Assembly: GCA_003550325.1 (NCBI GenBank)
Contig: QKWP01000040.1
Span: 399,856-463,855 of the forward strand
Reading direction: 5' to 3'
DNA from: Gigaspora rosea
Taxonomy: Eukaryota; Glomeromycota; Glomeromycetes; Diversisporales; Gigasporaceae
Length of the DNA stretch: 64,000 bases
Position 1 is the stretch's first letter. Every line of letters begins with the position of its first letter. A model generated the notes under the pieces. It was not told the origin of the DNA, made no database searches, and saw only the letters and a program-made list of their open reading frames with translations. This document shows positions 35,601-46,369 of this stretch, in pieces. The position numbers were made by a program, and so were the translations under genes.

Positions 35601-36069
35601 TGACCAACTACACTCTGACTTTAACAACTGCCCACCAATAGGCCAAGCTCTTCACAAAATTAGCATTTGGTCCACAATATGGATCAAATACAGTACACCT
35701 AAAACAACATTTTAATTATTCAAATCTAAGTGAGTTTTGACTACTCTAGTAGGTTTAGGTCGCAACCTGTGTCATTCGTCAATAGCATTGCCACTTTCTT
35801 TTTGTATTTAACTAAGCATAATCTACATTTCTAGCATTGATTATCTTCAACTCAAATTTAAGAAATTTATTACTGTTTCTATCCATTACCATAATATTGT
35901 GTATCTGGTAAATTTACCTAATGGCCATTTTTGAAAAATAGTGCAATTTGTCTTTTCCTTAATATTTTTTCCCTGATATTCATTTGCCTAGAATGGCAAG
36001 TAACAAAATTTGTTTTAATGGCTCATGATAGATTTCACGATAATACTAACTCAAAATTAACTACATACT

Positions 36070-36620
36070 GTTTTTTTTTGAACTTCGGCAGTCATGCCGC
36101 AACTTTTATTTTATTACTTATATAATGCCAGTACAACATGATTACCTACTTTGAGGTACAAATACTAAAGTGCGACCCACCCAGGTGTCCTAAAGATCCT
36201 TAAATGTGATCTGCTATACAAACGTTTCTCTCATCGGAACACCTCTTCTTAATAGATTTAGAGTATCCGAATCACCGATGGAAGTTTGCCGCCTGTCACA
36301 ACCACCTACTTTCTAACCCTCTTCTCCTAACTTCTTGAGTAGCAGGATTCTACCAGAAAACAAAAAGGTATAAAGAAAATAAAAGGAAAAATAAAATGGT
36401 GGAAATCTACACAGACTAAGCGAAAAGCCAAAATAATATAAAGTAAAATGAAAAGAAAGAAGAAGAAGGCACAAAGTAAGTGGCTATGACAGCACTATTT
36501 ACGCCTGTGCTCGACGAAAAAAAATTATATAATACTACACAAGGAAACGCCTCCCTTAAGTATTATATGTACAGATTAAGAAAAGAAAAAAAAAGAAAAG
36601 AAACTACGCCTAATAGAACG
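36070..36620 (-). mobile_element. Retroposon 3' end with hairpin and A tail
   Basis: On the minus strand the sequence ends AATAAAAGTTGCGGCATGAC, a GGCA-TGAC-TGCC hairpin, then AAGTTC and a poly(A) run. The layout parallels the SINE end at 6246-6290 (AATAAAG, CGTC-GCAT-GACG, A run). No tRNA-like head was found upstream, so it may be a LINE tail. Confidence 0.5.
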
Positions 36621-37022
36621 TTCTAGAAAGAAATTTCATTTCAATGTCTATTCCAAAAAACCTCACGTGGCGTTCACTGTTTATCTTGAAGGACCCGATT
36701 TCACTCGTGACTTCATTCTGATTTGGTAGGCGCATTCCCGATTTGGAAGAAATGAACAATGCTGATCTTTTGGAGGGGGTAAACCAAAATGCCCACTTTT
36801 TGAAATTTCGAAATGACCAAAGGGGCATAGGGCAGGAGTACCAAACTTAAAGAACTTTGACAGAGTTACGCTATATAGAATAATATATTTAACCAAGCCT
36901 CTACTTCTATTTTCATATCCATAGGACTTGACAAAGCTCCAGAGTTTCTCTACTACATCTTTGCTCGATAGTACCAAAGCCCGCCAAGGTGCCTCGCTTA
37001 AAAGTCTGCATATCTTTTTCAT
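36610..37022 (-). pseudogene. Unknown protein-like fragment, two overlapping frames
   Basis: The minus strand holds frames of 113 codons (37022-36681) and 72 codons (36828-36610) whose composition is more protein-like than the surroundings (SEAPWRALVLSSKDVVEKLW; RLPNQNEVTSEIGSFKINSE). They are out of frame with each other and overlap, as expected for one frameshifted ORF. They lie directly upstream, in the same orientation, of the retroposon tail at 36070-36620, so a retroposon-encoded protein is possible. I do not recognise the family. Confidence 0.3.
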
Positions 37023-37453
37023 CTCTATTTCAGGAAATTAACTACATACTATTGTCAGAATTTTTAACAGTAACTTGCTATATAATCATGGTAACTCTAT
37101 ACAAATTAACTCAACTATAACTACAGTGAGTAAGTTCTGTAACTGAATTTTTTACAGTAACTCACAATAGANTAACCAAGCCTCTACTTCTATTTTCATA
37201 TCCATAGGACTTGACAAAGCTCCAGAGTTTCTCTACTACATCTTTGCTCGATAGTACCAAAGCCCGCCAAGGTGCCTCGCTTAAAAGTCTGCATATCTTT
37301 TTCATCTCTATTTCAGGAAATTAACTACATACTATTGTCAGAATTTTTAACAGTAACTTGCTATATAATCATGGTAACTCTATACAAATTAACTCAACTA
37401 TAACTACAGTGAGTAAGTTCTGTAACTGAATTTTTTACAGTAACTCACAATAG
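36890..37453. repeat. 282-bp exact-looking duplication joined by a single N
   Basis: The segment 36890-37171 is repeated at 37173-37454 with an N at 37172. Identity appears complete by eye. This is the signature of two overlapping contig ends placed side by side, not biology. Confidence 0.85.
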
Positions 37454-38122
37454 AAATCACAATAATTCCAATGCAAATTAACACAATCTTAACTACATTG
37501 TATATTATGTAACAGAGTTTTTTACAGCACTGTACGTCACGATAGGATAAAAATAATTCTAATGCAAACTATGTGTCATTAGAATAGCAAGTTCTGTAGT
37601 GGAATTTTTTATGATACACATAGAAATCACAATAATTCCAGTACAAGCCAACTAAACCTTAACTACATACCATGTACACCAAAATAAAATGTACATTTAA
37701 AGAGGGTGTATATCTATTATACATACCGCCCAAACTACAAACTCCCAAAATCCCACCCAAATCCCAAATCCCAAACATAGTAAAATTGTCCCAAAGCCCA
37801 AATCCCAAATCCCAATCCTAAACATAATAAAATTGGGATTTGGGATTTGGGACAAGTTGTTTTTGCAGCAAGTATAATATCTATAGAGGGAATTTTGTGT
37901 GCATTTATAGAGGGTGCAATTATAGAGGTCTGACTGTAGTAGGTTCTGTAACAATTTGTTATAGCAGAAATCATAATAATTCTAATATAAACTAACTCAA
38001 CCATATACTGTGTGTCACTGGAAGCTCTGTAACAGAATTTTTACATAACACATGATAGAAATTACAATAATTTTATTGCCAACCTTAACTACATATTATG
38101 TGTCACTATAATAAAAAGTTAA
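37030..38122. repeat. Satellite B array, left block
   Basis: Units of about 90-115 bp carry AAGTTCTGTAACAGAATTTT, TACAGTAACTCACAATAGAA, ATCACAATAATTCCAATGCA and AACTCAACCTTAACTACAT. They continue on the far side of the hAT element at 42227. A small CCCAAAT palindrome (37780-37857) and a pogo-like right end (ATAGAGGTCTGACTGTA, 37922-37938) are embedded. Confidence 0.75.
37780..37857. repeat. Palindrome of AAATCCC repeats
   Basis: GTCCCAAAGCCCAAATCCCA is mirrored by TTGGGATTTGGGATTTGGGA around CTAAACATAATAAAA. ORFs rich in Gly/Trp/Leu here come from the 7-bp repeat. Confidence 0.7.
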
Positions 38123-38539
38123 GTTCTGTATAGAGCTATTACCCGGGTCAGAAAATAATGACCCGGGCGGGTCAGATATTTGACCCGGGTTATGACCCGG
38201 GTCAACAGGTTAAAAAAAAAAAACCTCCCCTGGCAACGATTTTTGATCGGCTCATATTACAGGTTATCAATTCTAGCAGGATCAGGATCGGTTTGGGGTT
38301 ATACGACTCTTTAAAAAACCTAAATAAAAATAATACGCCAAGCAAAATTATTGTCTATAAGAAGCTATTTTTTAATGGATAGTTCTTCAATTATACATAT
38401 CTAAATTTTTCAGTACATATGTACATACGTACATTCACGAAGCAGTTAAAGCCGTGTTATTAATGAATTGGGGCTGAATTAGATAAGCATAAAGTTTGGT
38501 GAGTTATCTAAAAATCATTAAGGCTTTAATTTTATAGGA

Positions 38540-38840
38540 ATTTTATTATTGCTTCTAAGGAATTGGTCTGGGAAAAAGAGTAAAAAAGTCTGGTTTGGAT
38601 TCCTGCACTCTACGTATATATATAATGAGAGCAGGTTAATGTTATTACTTCTATAGAATTGGTGTGAGAAAAAAGAATAATAGTTTTAAATTTCCTGAAG
38701 ACAAACAATATTATGGAATTGTTATGGGAAAAGATCAAAGGCTTCACTGCATATACATATATAGTTATTGATTCTATGTAACTGATGTGAGAAAAGTATG
38801 ATGGTTTTAGATTTTCTGCGCTGTATGTATGTACGTTTAT
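38540..38840. repeat. ~90-100-bp degenerate tandem repeat in the hAT 5' region
   Basis: ATTGGTGTGAGAAAA, GGTTTTAGATTTTCTG and TGCATATACATATATAG-like words recur in order about three to four times. Confidence 0.6.
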
Positions 38841-39199
38841 AGAATCAAATTAGTAAGCATTTCAAAGGTTCTAATGCCTATAGATTATCAGTAGTGTCTT
38901 TGCGCCTATTATAAAAGTCCAATTATAACCATTGAAGATTTCAAGTTGAAGACTACCAACTTTATAAAAAAAAAAAACAACCGCTACAAATTTACTATTA
39001 TAAACAAATAAAATTGCAAGTACTATTCATCCTGTTTTATTGCGAAAAAGTAATTAGCAAAGCTTTTATTTTATAGAATTAAAATTATTAAAGTTCACTA
39101 GGACCTTGTAAGTATATTACCAAACATGTATTTATCTAAATTATTATAGCATTCAAAAAATATTTAATTCATCAAGGGTCAATAAGTCGTTGCAGATAA

Positions 39200-41517
39200 A
39201 TGATGGGTGATGAATATTTAGATGACATGGTGTTAGAGTCTGAGGATGTTTTGGATGTGCCTGAGAACGTTAATTTGGATGAGCCTGAGGACGTTGATTT
39301 GGGTAAGCCTGTGAATATAGATTTCGATAAGCCTGTAGATTTCGATTTGGTTGGGTTAGAATCTAATGACATGGATAGTAATAAAGATTCAATTCAGTCC
39401 TCTGTGTTATCACAAACTGGCATAGTTAAAAGATAAAAAAAATTGAAAAGCCAGGTAGTAGTCCCGTTAAAGTATTTTATGAGACAAGATTAATTGATAA
39501 TTCAGAGTATTTGGTTTGTTGTCATAAAAGTTGTATTCCACAAACAAAATATTTAAAAGATGGATCTACTTCAAATTTATGGCGCCACTTAAGAAACAAG
39601 CATCATATTTCACGGGCCATGATAGAAAGTGCCTGAGTAAAGGTTGTAATAAATGGTAACAATAGTTGCAAATTTTCTGTAATGCCAGAATCCTCTCAAC
39701 CAACAATAATGCAATCATTTAACAAAATTAAAAAATATTCATTTAATAATCCCAAACAAAAAAATCTTGATAATAACGTAGTTGCTTTAATTGTTGAAGA
39801 ACTTCAACCATTTTCAATTATTCAATCACGAGCATTTAAAAGAATAATTGAAGGTCTTGACGCCCAGGCTAATGTACTTAGTAATGACCGGTTAAAAGAA
39901 ATTTTTATTAATACTGAGGACAAGATTTTGCAAAACCTTCGTGAGTATGCACTTAATAGTGCTAAGCTTGGTTATGTTTCTTTTACCACAGATATGTGGA
40001 CATCGAATAATGGTGATCCATATATCGGGCTTACCTTACATTGGATAAATAATAGTTTTCAAGTAAAAGAAATAACTGGTAAGGTTTAGGCCGCAGATAA
40101 GTATTTAGGTTTACTTGGATATATGTCTGAGTTTATATTCTTAGCATTAGATTTAAAAAAATGAATTTTCTTTCAGTATTGTAAAAAGTTTCTATTAAAT
40201 TTAATAAAGATAAAAGCAAGGTCTCACCTTTAACATTTAAAAAAAAAAAGAAATAACTGGTAACATTTTGTATCTCCCATACCCCCATACCGCTGATTGT
40301 CTTTTAAATAAGATCATTGAAATTTTAGACAACCTTAAAATTAAACATATAACTGTTAGTGGTACAGTAGATAACGGGTCAAATATCAAATTGTGTTTAG
40401 AAAAATTAAAGCAAAAGTATGGTTTTTATAAAGTTCATTGTTTTGGTCATACTCTACAGCCTGCAATTAACGATGCATTGAAAGGGTGTCCCGAAATAAC
40501 TAATCTGATAAAAAAATGTAGAGATGTCATATCACATTTTAGCGGAAGTCCTAAGCAAAAGCAATTTCTTTTAGAAGCACAAATAGAAATGGAAGATTGG
40601 GATAACTTTCTTTTTGTAGTTCATGACGTCTCGACGAGGTGGAATTCAATGTTTTATATGCTAAAATGATTAACGATTCTTAAGCCAGCAATGTACAGGT
40701 ATAAATCATTTTTAGCTAAACTCAACGATAATAGTTCATGAAGAAAAAGAGTTGTTATCGCATGGATGGGAAAAAGTAGCTGAGTTGGTTAAATTATTGT
40801 TTTCTTATGAAGTTGGTTCAAAAAAATTGTCCGGTTTGCAGTATCCCACACTTTCCCAAGCGTGGTTTGCAATTAATTTTATTAAAATAAAACTTGATTG
40901 TGCAATAACGATAATAAATAATAATGATATTAAAAATTTGGAAGTTTTCTTCGCGAATCACTACAGGAACGATTTTTAGAACCAACCAAACCGATTCGAC
41001 TTGCCGCCTTTTTTGACCCACGAACTAAAGATATGCAAATATTTACAGAAGAAGAAAAATATCAAACTATTTCAGATGCACATTTCGAATATCTTGAATC
41101 AGCTACGAATTATTATAAAACAAACAATTTACCAGATTTAGCACTAATGATATAATGCACAGCGAAGACATTTTTTCTAACCTCGTGTCCAATTGTTTTC
41201 AAGAAAATTCAAATCAAAATGATGATAATATTGTTAACCGTGAATTTAATTTATATTTATTACTACCAAGGGTTCCAAGCGAAACAGACATACTTCAGTG
41301 GTGGGCATCAAGAAAATCTGATTATCCTATTCTTGCAAACCTTGCTCGCAAGTATCTTTCTATTCCGGCTACGTCGGTGCCATCTGAATGTCTATTTTCC
41401 TCTGCAGGTCTTACAATTCAGGAAAAAAGAACAAGTCTTAATACTCAATTTGTTGAATCAATTCTGCTTCTTAAGTCAGCTCTAAAGCTTTGGCCTGTTT
41501 CGCATGTTTTTAACTAG
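39200..41517 (+). pseudogene. hAT-family transposase, frameshifted and interrupted
   Basis: The enzyme would excise and reinsert the surrounding element. Domains in order: an acidic N-terminus with four 8-residue repeats (EPEDVDLG type, 39254-39350); a BED zinc finger near 39519-39600 (CCHKSC ... WRHLRNKHH); a core with TDMWTSNNGDPYIGLTLHW (from 39989), TVDNGSNIKLC (near 40366), CFGHTLQ (near 40441) and DVSTRWNSMFYML (near 40626); FFDPRTKDM (near 41011); and the C-terminal dimerisation region with PATSVPSECLFSSAGLTI (near 41366). Breaks: frameshift at an A run near 39436, TGA near 39634, a poly(A)-tailed insertion (40083-40245), TGA at 40667-40669, shifts near 40740 and 40975, and a stop near 41153. 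The domain order is complete, so loss of function is recent relative to the Ty3 copy. Confidence 0.85.
40083..40245 (+). mobile_element. Poly(A)-tailed retroposed insertion inside the transposase
   Basis: A ~163-bp sequence ending in an A run is flanked by the direct repeat AAAAGAAATAACTGGTAA (40065-40082 and 40246-40263). An 18-bp duplication plus a poly(A) tail is the mark of LINE-mediated retroposition. Removing it restores the transposase frame. The inserted sequence itself is not recognised. Confidence 0.8.
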
Positions 41518-44500
41518 GTAATAAAAATTTTTTATACTTAAAATGGTTTAAAAGAATTGAATCTAATAACAGATGATTATTTGAATTAGACAAATAGCTC
41601 CAGAATTAAGTTGGTAAACACAAAAAAAAATTTTTATATATACTTATCTTGCAAGAATCAACAGAACAACGAAATCAACAAAGGGAAGATAAAAAATGTG
41701 AAGTACTTACGGATCTAAATAAATTTATTAAAATTAAATTGTGAATAAATTTTAAAAATTGAGGCATATAACACAAAAAAATAATGAAACACATACAATT
41801 AAATATATTACTAAGGTTATAGGCACATATAAGGAATCACCTGAATGTTTAAAGAATCGTGCGTGTTAAATTATTAATCTTGAAATTGTGGACATAAGGA
41901 ATTGTTAAATACTTATCATTAATAAAATCTCGGGATAGCATTTTCTGATTGATTCAATCTGGTTCTGAATAAAATTGTGTTAAATGTGCTCTATTTGGTG
42001 AGATAAAGGAAAGAAAAAAAATAAAAAGGTGTTCTATTTAATGTTTTCTATCAATATATAATGATGTATCTCTTTTTATATTGATATTGATACGTGTAAT
42101 CGACAAGTTTACTTATTTTGAATTCTGACCCATTTGACCTGGGTCAAGTCAATTTCTGACCCGTGACCCGTCGGATCAGGTGACCCGTATAGGTCACCCG
42201 ACCCGGGTAATAGCTCTAGTTCTGTAATAATTTTTTTCATAAAATAAATCACAATAATTCCAACACAAATTAACTTAACTATATAGTATCACTAAAATAA
42301 CAAATAAGCTCTGTTACAAACCTTATTTATGAAGCAAACTAACTCACCTTAATCACATATTGTGTGTTACTAAAATAGTAAGTTCTGTAACTATTTTTTG
42401 TATTAACTTACGATAGAATTCATAATAATTTAAATGCAAACTAACCCAACTACATGCTATGTATTACTAGAAATACAAGCTAACTTAACTTTAACTACTT
42501 ACTGTGTGTCACTGGAATAGCAAGTAAATTTTGCAATAATTTTTTACAGTTACCAATAATTCTAATACAAACTAACTCATATTATGTGTTACTAGAAAGT
42601 AAGTTCTATAACTAAAATTTTTTGATAGTAATTCACAATAGAAATCATAATAATTTCAATACAAACTAACTCAACCTTAACTATATGCTACTGTATGTGT
42701 CACTAGAATAGCTAATATAATTTTTTATAGTAAATCACGATAGAAATCATAATAATTCTAATTCAAACTAAGTTAGCTATATACCATGTATTACTAAGTG
42801 CAAGTTCTATAAGAGAATTTTTTACAGTAATTCATGTTGAAAATTTAGGTTAATTCTAATACAAACTACCTTACCCTTAAACAGTTACCGTGCATAGTGA
42901 GTAAGTTCTATACCAATTTTTTTACAATAACCCACATTAAAAAACATAATAATTTTAATACAAATTATCTACATATTGTGTATTACCAGAATAGTAAATA
43001 TATAACAGAGTTTTTTATAGTAACTCTCAATAGAAATTACAATAATTCTGATGCAAACAAGCTCAATTTTAACTACATGCTATATATTACCAGAATAACG
43101 AGTAAGTACTGTAACAATATTTTATAGTTAACACACAATAAAAAATATAATAATCCTAATACTAACTAATTTAACTATAATTGCATACTGTGTCATTGAA
43201 TAGCGTGTAAGTTATATAACAGAATTTTTATACAATAATTTTGACACAAACTAAATCATGTACTGTATGGTATCAGAGTAGTGAGTAAGCTCTGTAGCAG
43301 GATTTTTCACAGTAATTCTAATACAAACTATAACTCACATGTGTCATCAAATTGGTGTAACAAAATTTTTACAAAACATCATGACAAAAATTATGTTAAA
43401 TCAAATTCAAACTAACTCAATTTAATTCAATACTGTACCAGAGTAGGGACACAGAATTTTTTACCATAACTTATGATAAATAATATTTCTATATAAACTA
43501 ACTCTATCTTAATAGCATTCTAAATGCTACTGGAATAATAAGTAAGTTCTGTAATATAATTTTATAGTAACCTATGATAGGAACATGACAATCCTAATGC
43601 AATATTAGCCATATACTATATATTACTAAAATAGCAAATAAGTTCTGTAACATAATTTTTATAGTAACTCATGATAGAATACATAATAGTTCTAATGAAA
43701 ACTAACTCAACCTTAATTACATCCTGTGTGTCAATAGAATAGCGTGAAAGTTTATAAATGATTTTTTTATCATAACAATGCAAATTATCCTACATATTGT
43801 ATCAGTGATATTACCTCATAATAGAAATCATGATAATTCTAATACAACCTTAATCACATTCTGTCTGAAATAGCAAGTAACTTCTGTAACAGAAGTTTTT
43901 AAGTAACTAATAATAGAATTCATGATAATTTTAATGCAAATTAACTCAACTTTAATTATATACTATGTGTTACCAAAATAGTAAGTAAGTTCCATAATAA
44001 ATTTTTTTACAATAATCTACAATGCAAACTACCTCAATCTAACCAACAATATGTGTTATGAGAACAGTTAGTAAGTTCTGTAACAGAATTTTACAGTAAC
44101 TCTTTATAGAAATCACAATAATTTAACTAAAACCAACTCAACTTCAATTACACATTTTGTTACAGAATATCAAGTGAGTTTTGTGTTTTTTGCATTAATT
44201 TTACAATATAATTAAACCTTAACTATATACTTTCTGTTACCAGAGTAGCAAGTAGGTTTTGTACCAGAGTTTTTTACAGTAGCTTACAATGTAAACTAAC
44301 TCAATTTTAATTACATGTCTCTAGAATAACAAATAAGAATTTTTACAAAAACTCTTGGTATAAATTACGATATTTTGAATAAAACTATCTCAACTTTAAT
44401 CGCATATTGCATCACCAGAATATCAAGTAAGTTTTGTAGCATGTTGCTTACAATAGAAATTATAATAATTTAATGCAAATTAACTTCTATACCAGAATTT

Positions 44501-44810
44501 TTTATAGCAACTCATAATAGAAACATGATAGTTCTATCACAATATATCTCAACATAGCACCAAGCTCTGTAACAATTTTTTTACCATGCCTTATTATAAA
44601 AATTACATTATTTCAATGAAAGTTAACTTAACTGTAACCACAAACCATGTGTTAACAGAATAGCAAATGAGTTCTTAACAATATTTTTTATAGTAGCTCA
44701 CGGTAAATTAACTCAACCTTAACCACACACCAGAATAAGTTATATAACAGAATTTTTTACAATAGAAATTACAATAATTTCAATGCAAACCAACTCATAC
44801 TGCATATCAC

Positions 44811-45050
44811 CAAAGCATAAATATCTGATACCTGATAGTTAACTATTGCTAACAATTTGTGCCAAAATCTGATCTCTATTGGCATATGATAAAAAAAATA
44901 TCAGAAGCATATTAGGTAAAAAATAAATATCAGATACCGGATATTTATTTTTTACCTGATACGCTTCCATATTTTTTGATATAAATCAGATTTTTAATGC
45001 AAATAGTTAACTATCAGGTATCAGATATTTATACTTTGCACCTGTGACCA
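44811..45050. mobile_element. Palindromic MITE, ~240 bp
   Basis: AAAGCATAAATATCTGATAC and CCTGATAGTTAACTAT are mirrored on the right. A second palindrome (GGTAAAAAATAAATATC ... GATATTTATTTTTTACC) sits in the centre. It is inserted in satellite B. Confidence 0.75.
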
Positions 45051-45420
45051 GAATAGTAAGTTCTGTAACAGAATTTCTTACAGTAATGCACAACACAAAC
45101 TAACTCAACCTTGACCACATACTGTGTATCATGAGAATAGCAAGTTCCATAACATAATTTTTTTACAATAACTCACAATAGAAATCATAATTACTTTGAT
45201 GCAAACATAATACTATGGTTAACAAAATAGCAAGTTCTAGGTATAACAGTATTTTTTACAGTAATATACGATAGAATTTATGCTAATTCCAATACGAACT
45301 AACATAACCTTAACTACATAATATGTGTCACCAGAATAGTGTAAGTTCTGTAACAATTGACACATGATAGAAAACATAATATTTTATATGAAATTATGGT
45401 AATTTAATTTATACTATATA

Positions 45421-45559
45421 AGTGCCGCCAAGGGAAAACCTGCATCTGGCTTTCAATTATATTTTGTAACAGACAAAATCTATTTAATTTCTTAGGAAAT
45501 ATGTTCAGTACGAAATATAATTAAAGCCCGATGGGATGGGTTTTCCCTTGGCAATACTC
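45421..45559. mobile_element. MITE with GCCAAGGGAAAACC ends, ~139 bp
   Basis: GCCGCCAAGGGAAAACC at the left mirrors GGTTTTCCCTTGGC at the right, followed inward by GGCTTTCAATTATATTT and its inverse. Inserted in satellite B. Confidence 0.75.
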
Positions 45560-45579
45560 ATGTGTCACCATAATAAGAA

Positions 45580-45598
45580 GGTGGCGCATAGCGCCACC
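45580..45598. repeat. GC-rich hairpin at the edge of satellite B
   Basis: GGTGGCGC-ATA-GCGCCACC is a perfect 8-bp stem with a 3-nt loop, unusual in this AT-rich context. Confidence 0.8.
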
Positions 45599-45645
45599 TG
45601 TTACGCTAGTATATATATATTTATTTCTATATACAGTATTATATG

Positions 45646-46349
45646 TAGTAATAATTAACAAATCTATATCATCTTATTATCCTGTGATTAGATTCTTGTG
45701 ATTTTGGGCTTGTTAGAATCCTCTCTATGAGAGGATCATTTTGGTAGTTAAATAATCCAAATCGGACAAGTGGATCAAAAATTATTTATTATATTCTATA
45801 TAATATTTAGGATAAATATATGCAACGCACCCTGCGATATGCTAATTCATCGCACACAATATGTAAATATAATTTGTAGATCGTATAACAAATTTTCTAT
45901 ATAACAAAAATTTAAATTAATATAAGGTTAGGGTAAGGGTTAGAGTTAGGGTTAGTGTTAGAAGTTAGAGTAGGTAATGATATACCAAAATTATGCAAGG
46001 AATTTTTTTTGTTAGAGCGTGAAAGGTGGTTAAGTAGATGAAATTTTTTGATATTACAAATTTTAGAAAAACTTTCTTTATTTTGTTACACAAAGAAAAT
46101 TTTCACATTACACCTGATCTTCAAATTTAATTGGTAGATCGTTGGGGTGCGATATACAAGCACATCGCAGTGTGCGATGCCTAATTAAGTCCTAATATTT
46201 AATAGTAAATAACTTTTGATCTACTGGTCCAATTTAGATGATATAGCTAACAAAATAATCCTCTCAAAAAGAGGATTCTAACAAACCCAAAGCCACAAAA
46301 TCCTAATCACAGGATCATAAGATTGATATAGATTTGCGTATTATTACTA
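45646..46349. mobile_element. Fold-back element split by a telomere-core MITE
   Basis: Arms of about 140 bp (TAGTAATAATTAACAAATCT, TTATCCTGTGATTAGATTC, GGGCTTGTTAGAATCCTCTC) are mirrored at 46202-46349. The 383-bp element at 45810-46192 lies exactly between the arms with its own duplication. Confidence 0.75.
45810..46192. mobile_element. Telomere-core MITE, 383 bp, 9-bp target duplication
   Basis: Inverted ends GGATAAATATATGCAACGCA and GGACTTAATTAGGCATCGCA match at 20 of 28 positions. TAATATTTA flanks both sides (45801-45809 and 46193-46201). A 9-bp duplication would suit Mutator-like elements. The TTAGGG-like core is at 45926-45957. The right end carries the GATCAGGTGTAATGTGAAA motif (inverse) shared with 57.4 and 58.5 kb. 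Confidence 0.7.
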
Positions 46350-46369
46350 GATTAAATATTTCGGGGCAG

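Larger units (their letters stand above)
38131..42218 (+). mobile_element. Complete hAT transposon, 4,088 bp, perfect 8-bp target duplication
   Basis: The ends TAGAGCTATTACCCGGGTC and GACCCGGGTAATAGCTCTA are perfect inverses. GTTCTGTA flanks both sides (38123-38130 and 42219-42226) and is itself part of the satellite B unit, so the element inserted into that array. GACCCGGGT-like boxes cluster inside each end (38136-38210, 42125-42210), resembling transposase-binding subterminal motifs. It encodes a broken hAT transposase at 39200-41517. Confidence 0.9.
42227..45580. repeat. Satellite B array, right block
   Basis: About 30 degenerate units of the same type as 37030-38122, in the same orientation, interrupted by a palindromic element (44811-45050) and a MITE (45421-45559). 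The constant words are GTAAGTTCTGTAACAGAATT, TTTTACAGTAACTCA, AATAATTCTAATGCAAACTA and CATACTGTGTGTCACCAGAA. ORFs in it are chance readings. Confidence 0.75.

Noticed and set aside
37697-38004. Gly/Trp-rich minus-strand ORFs
   Set aside because: They arise from an AAATCCC microsatellite palindrome.
42897-43127. 76-codon ORF
   Set aside because: It is a chance frame in satellite B.
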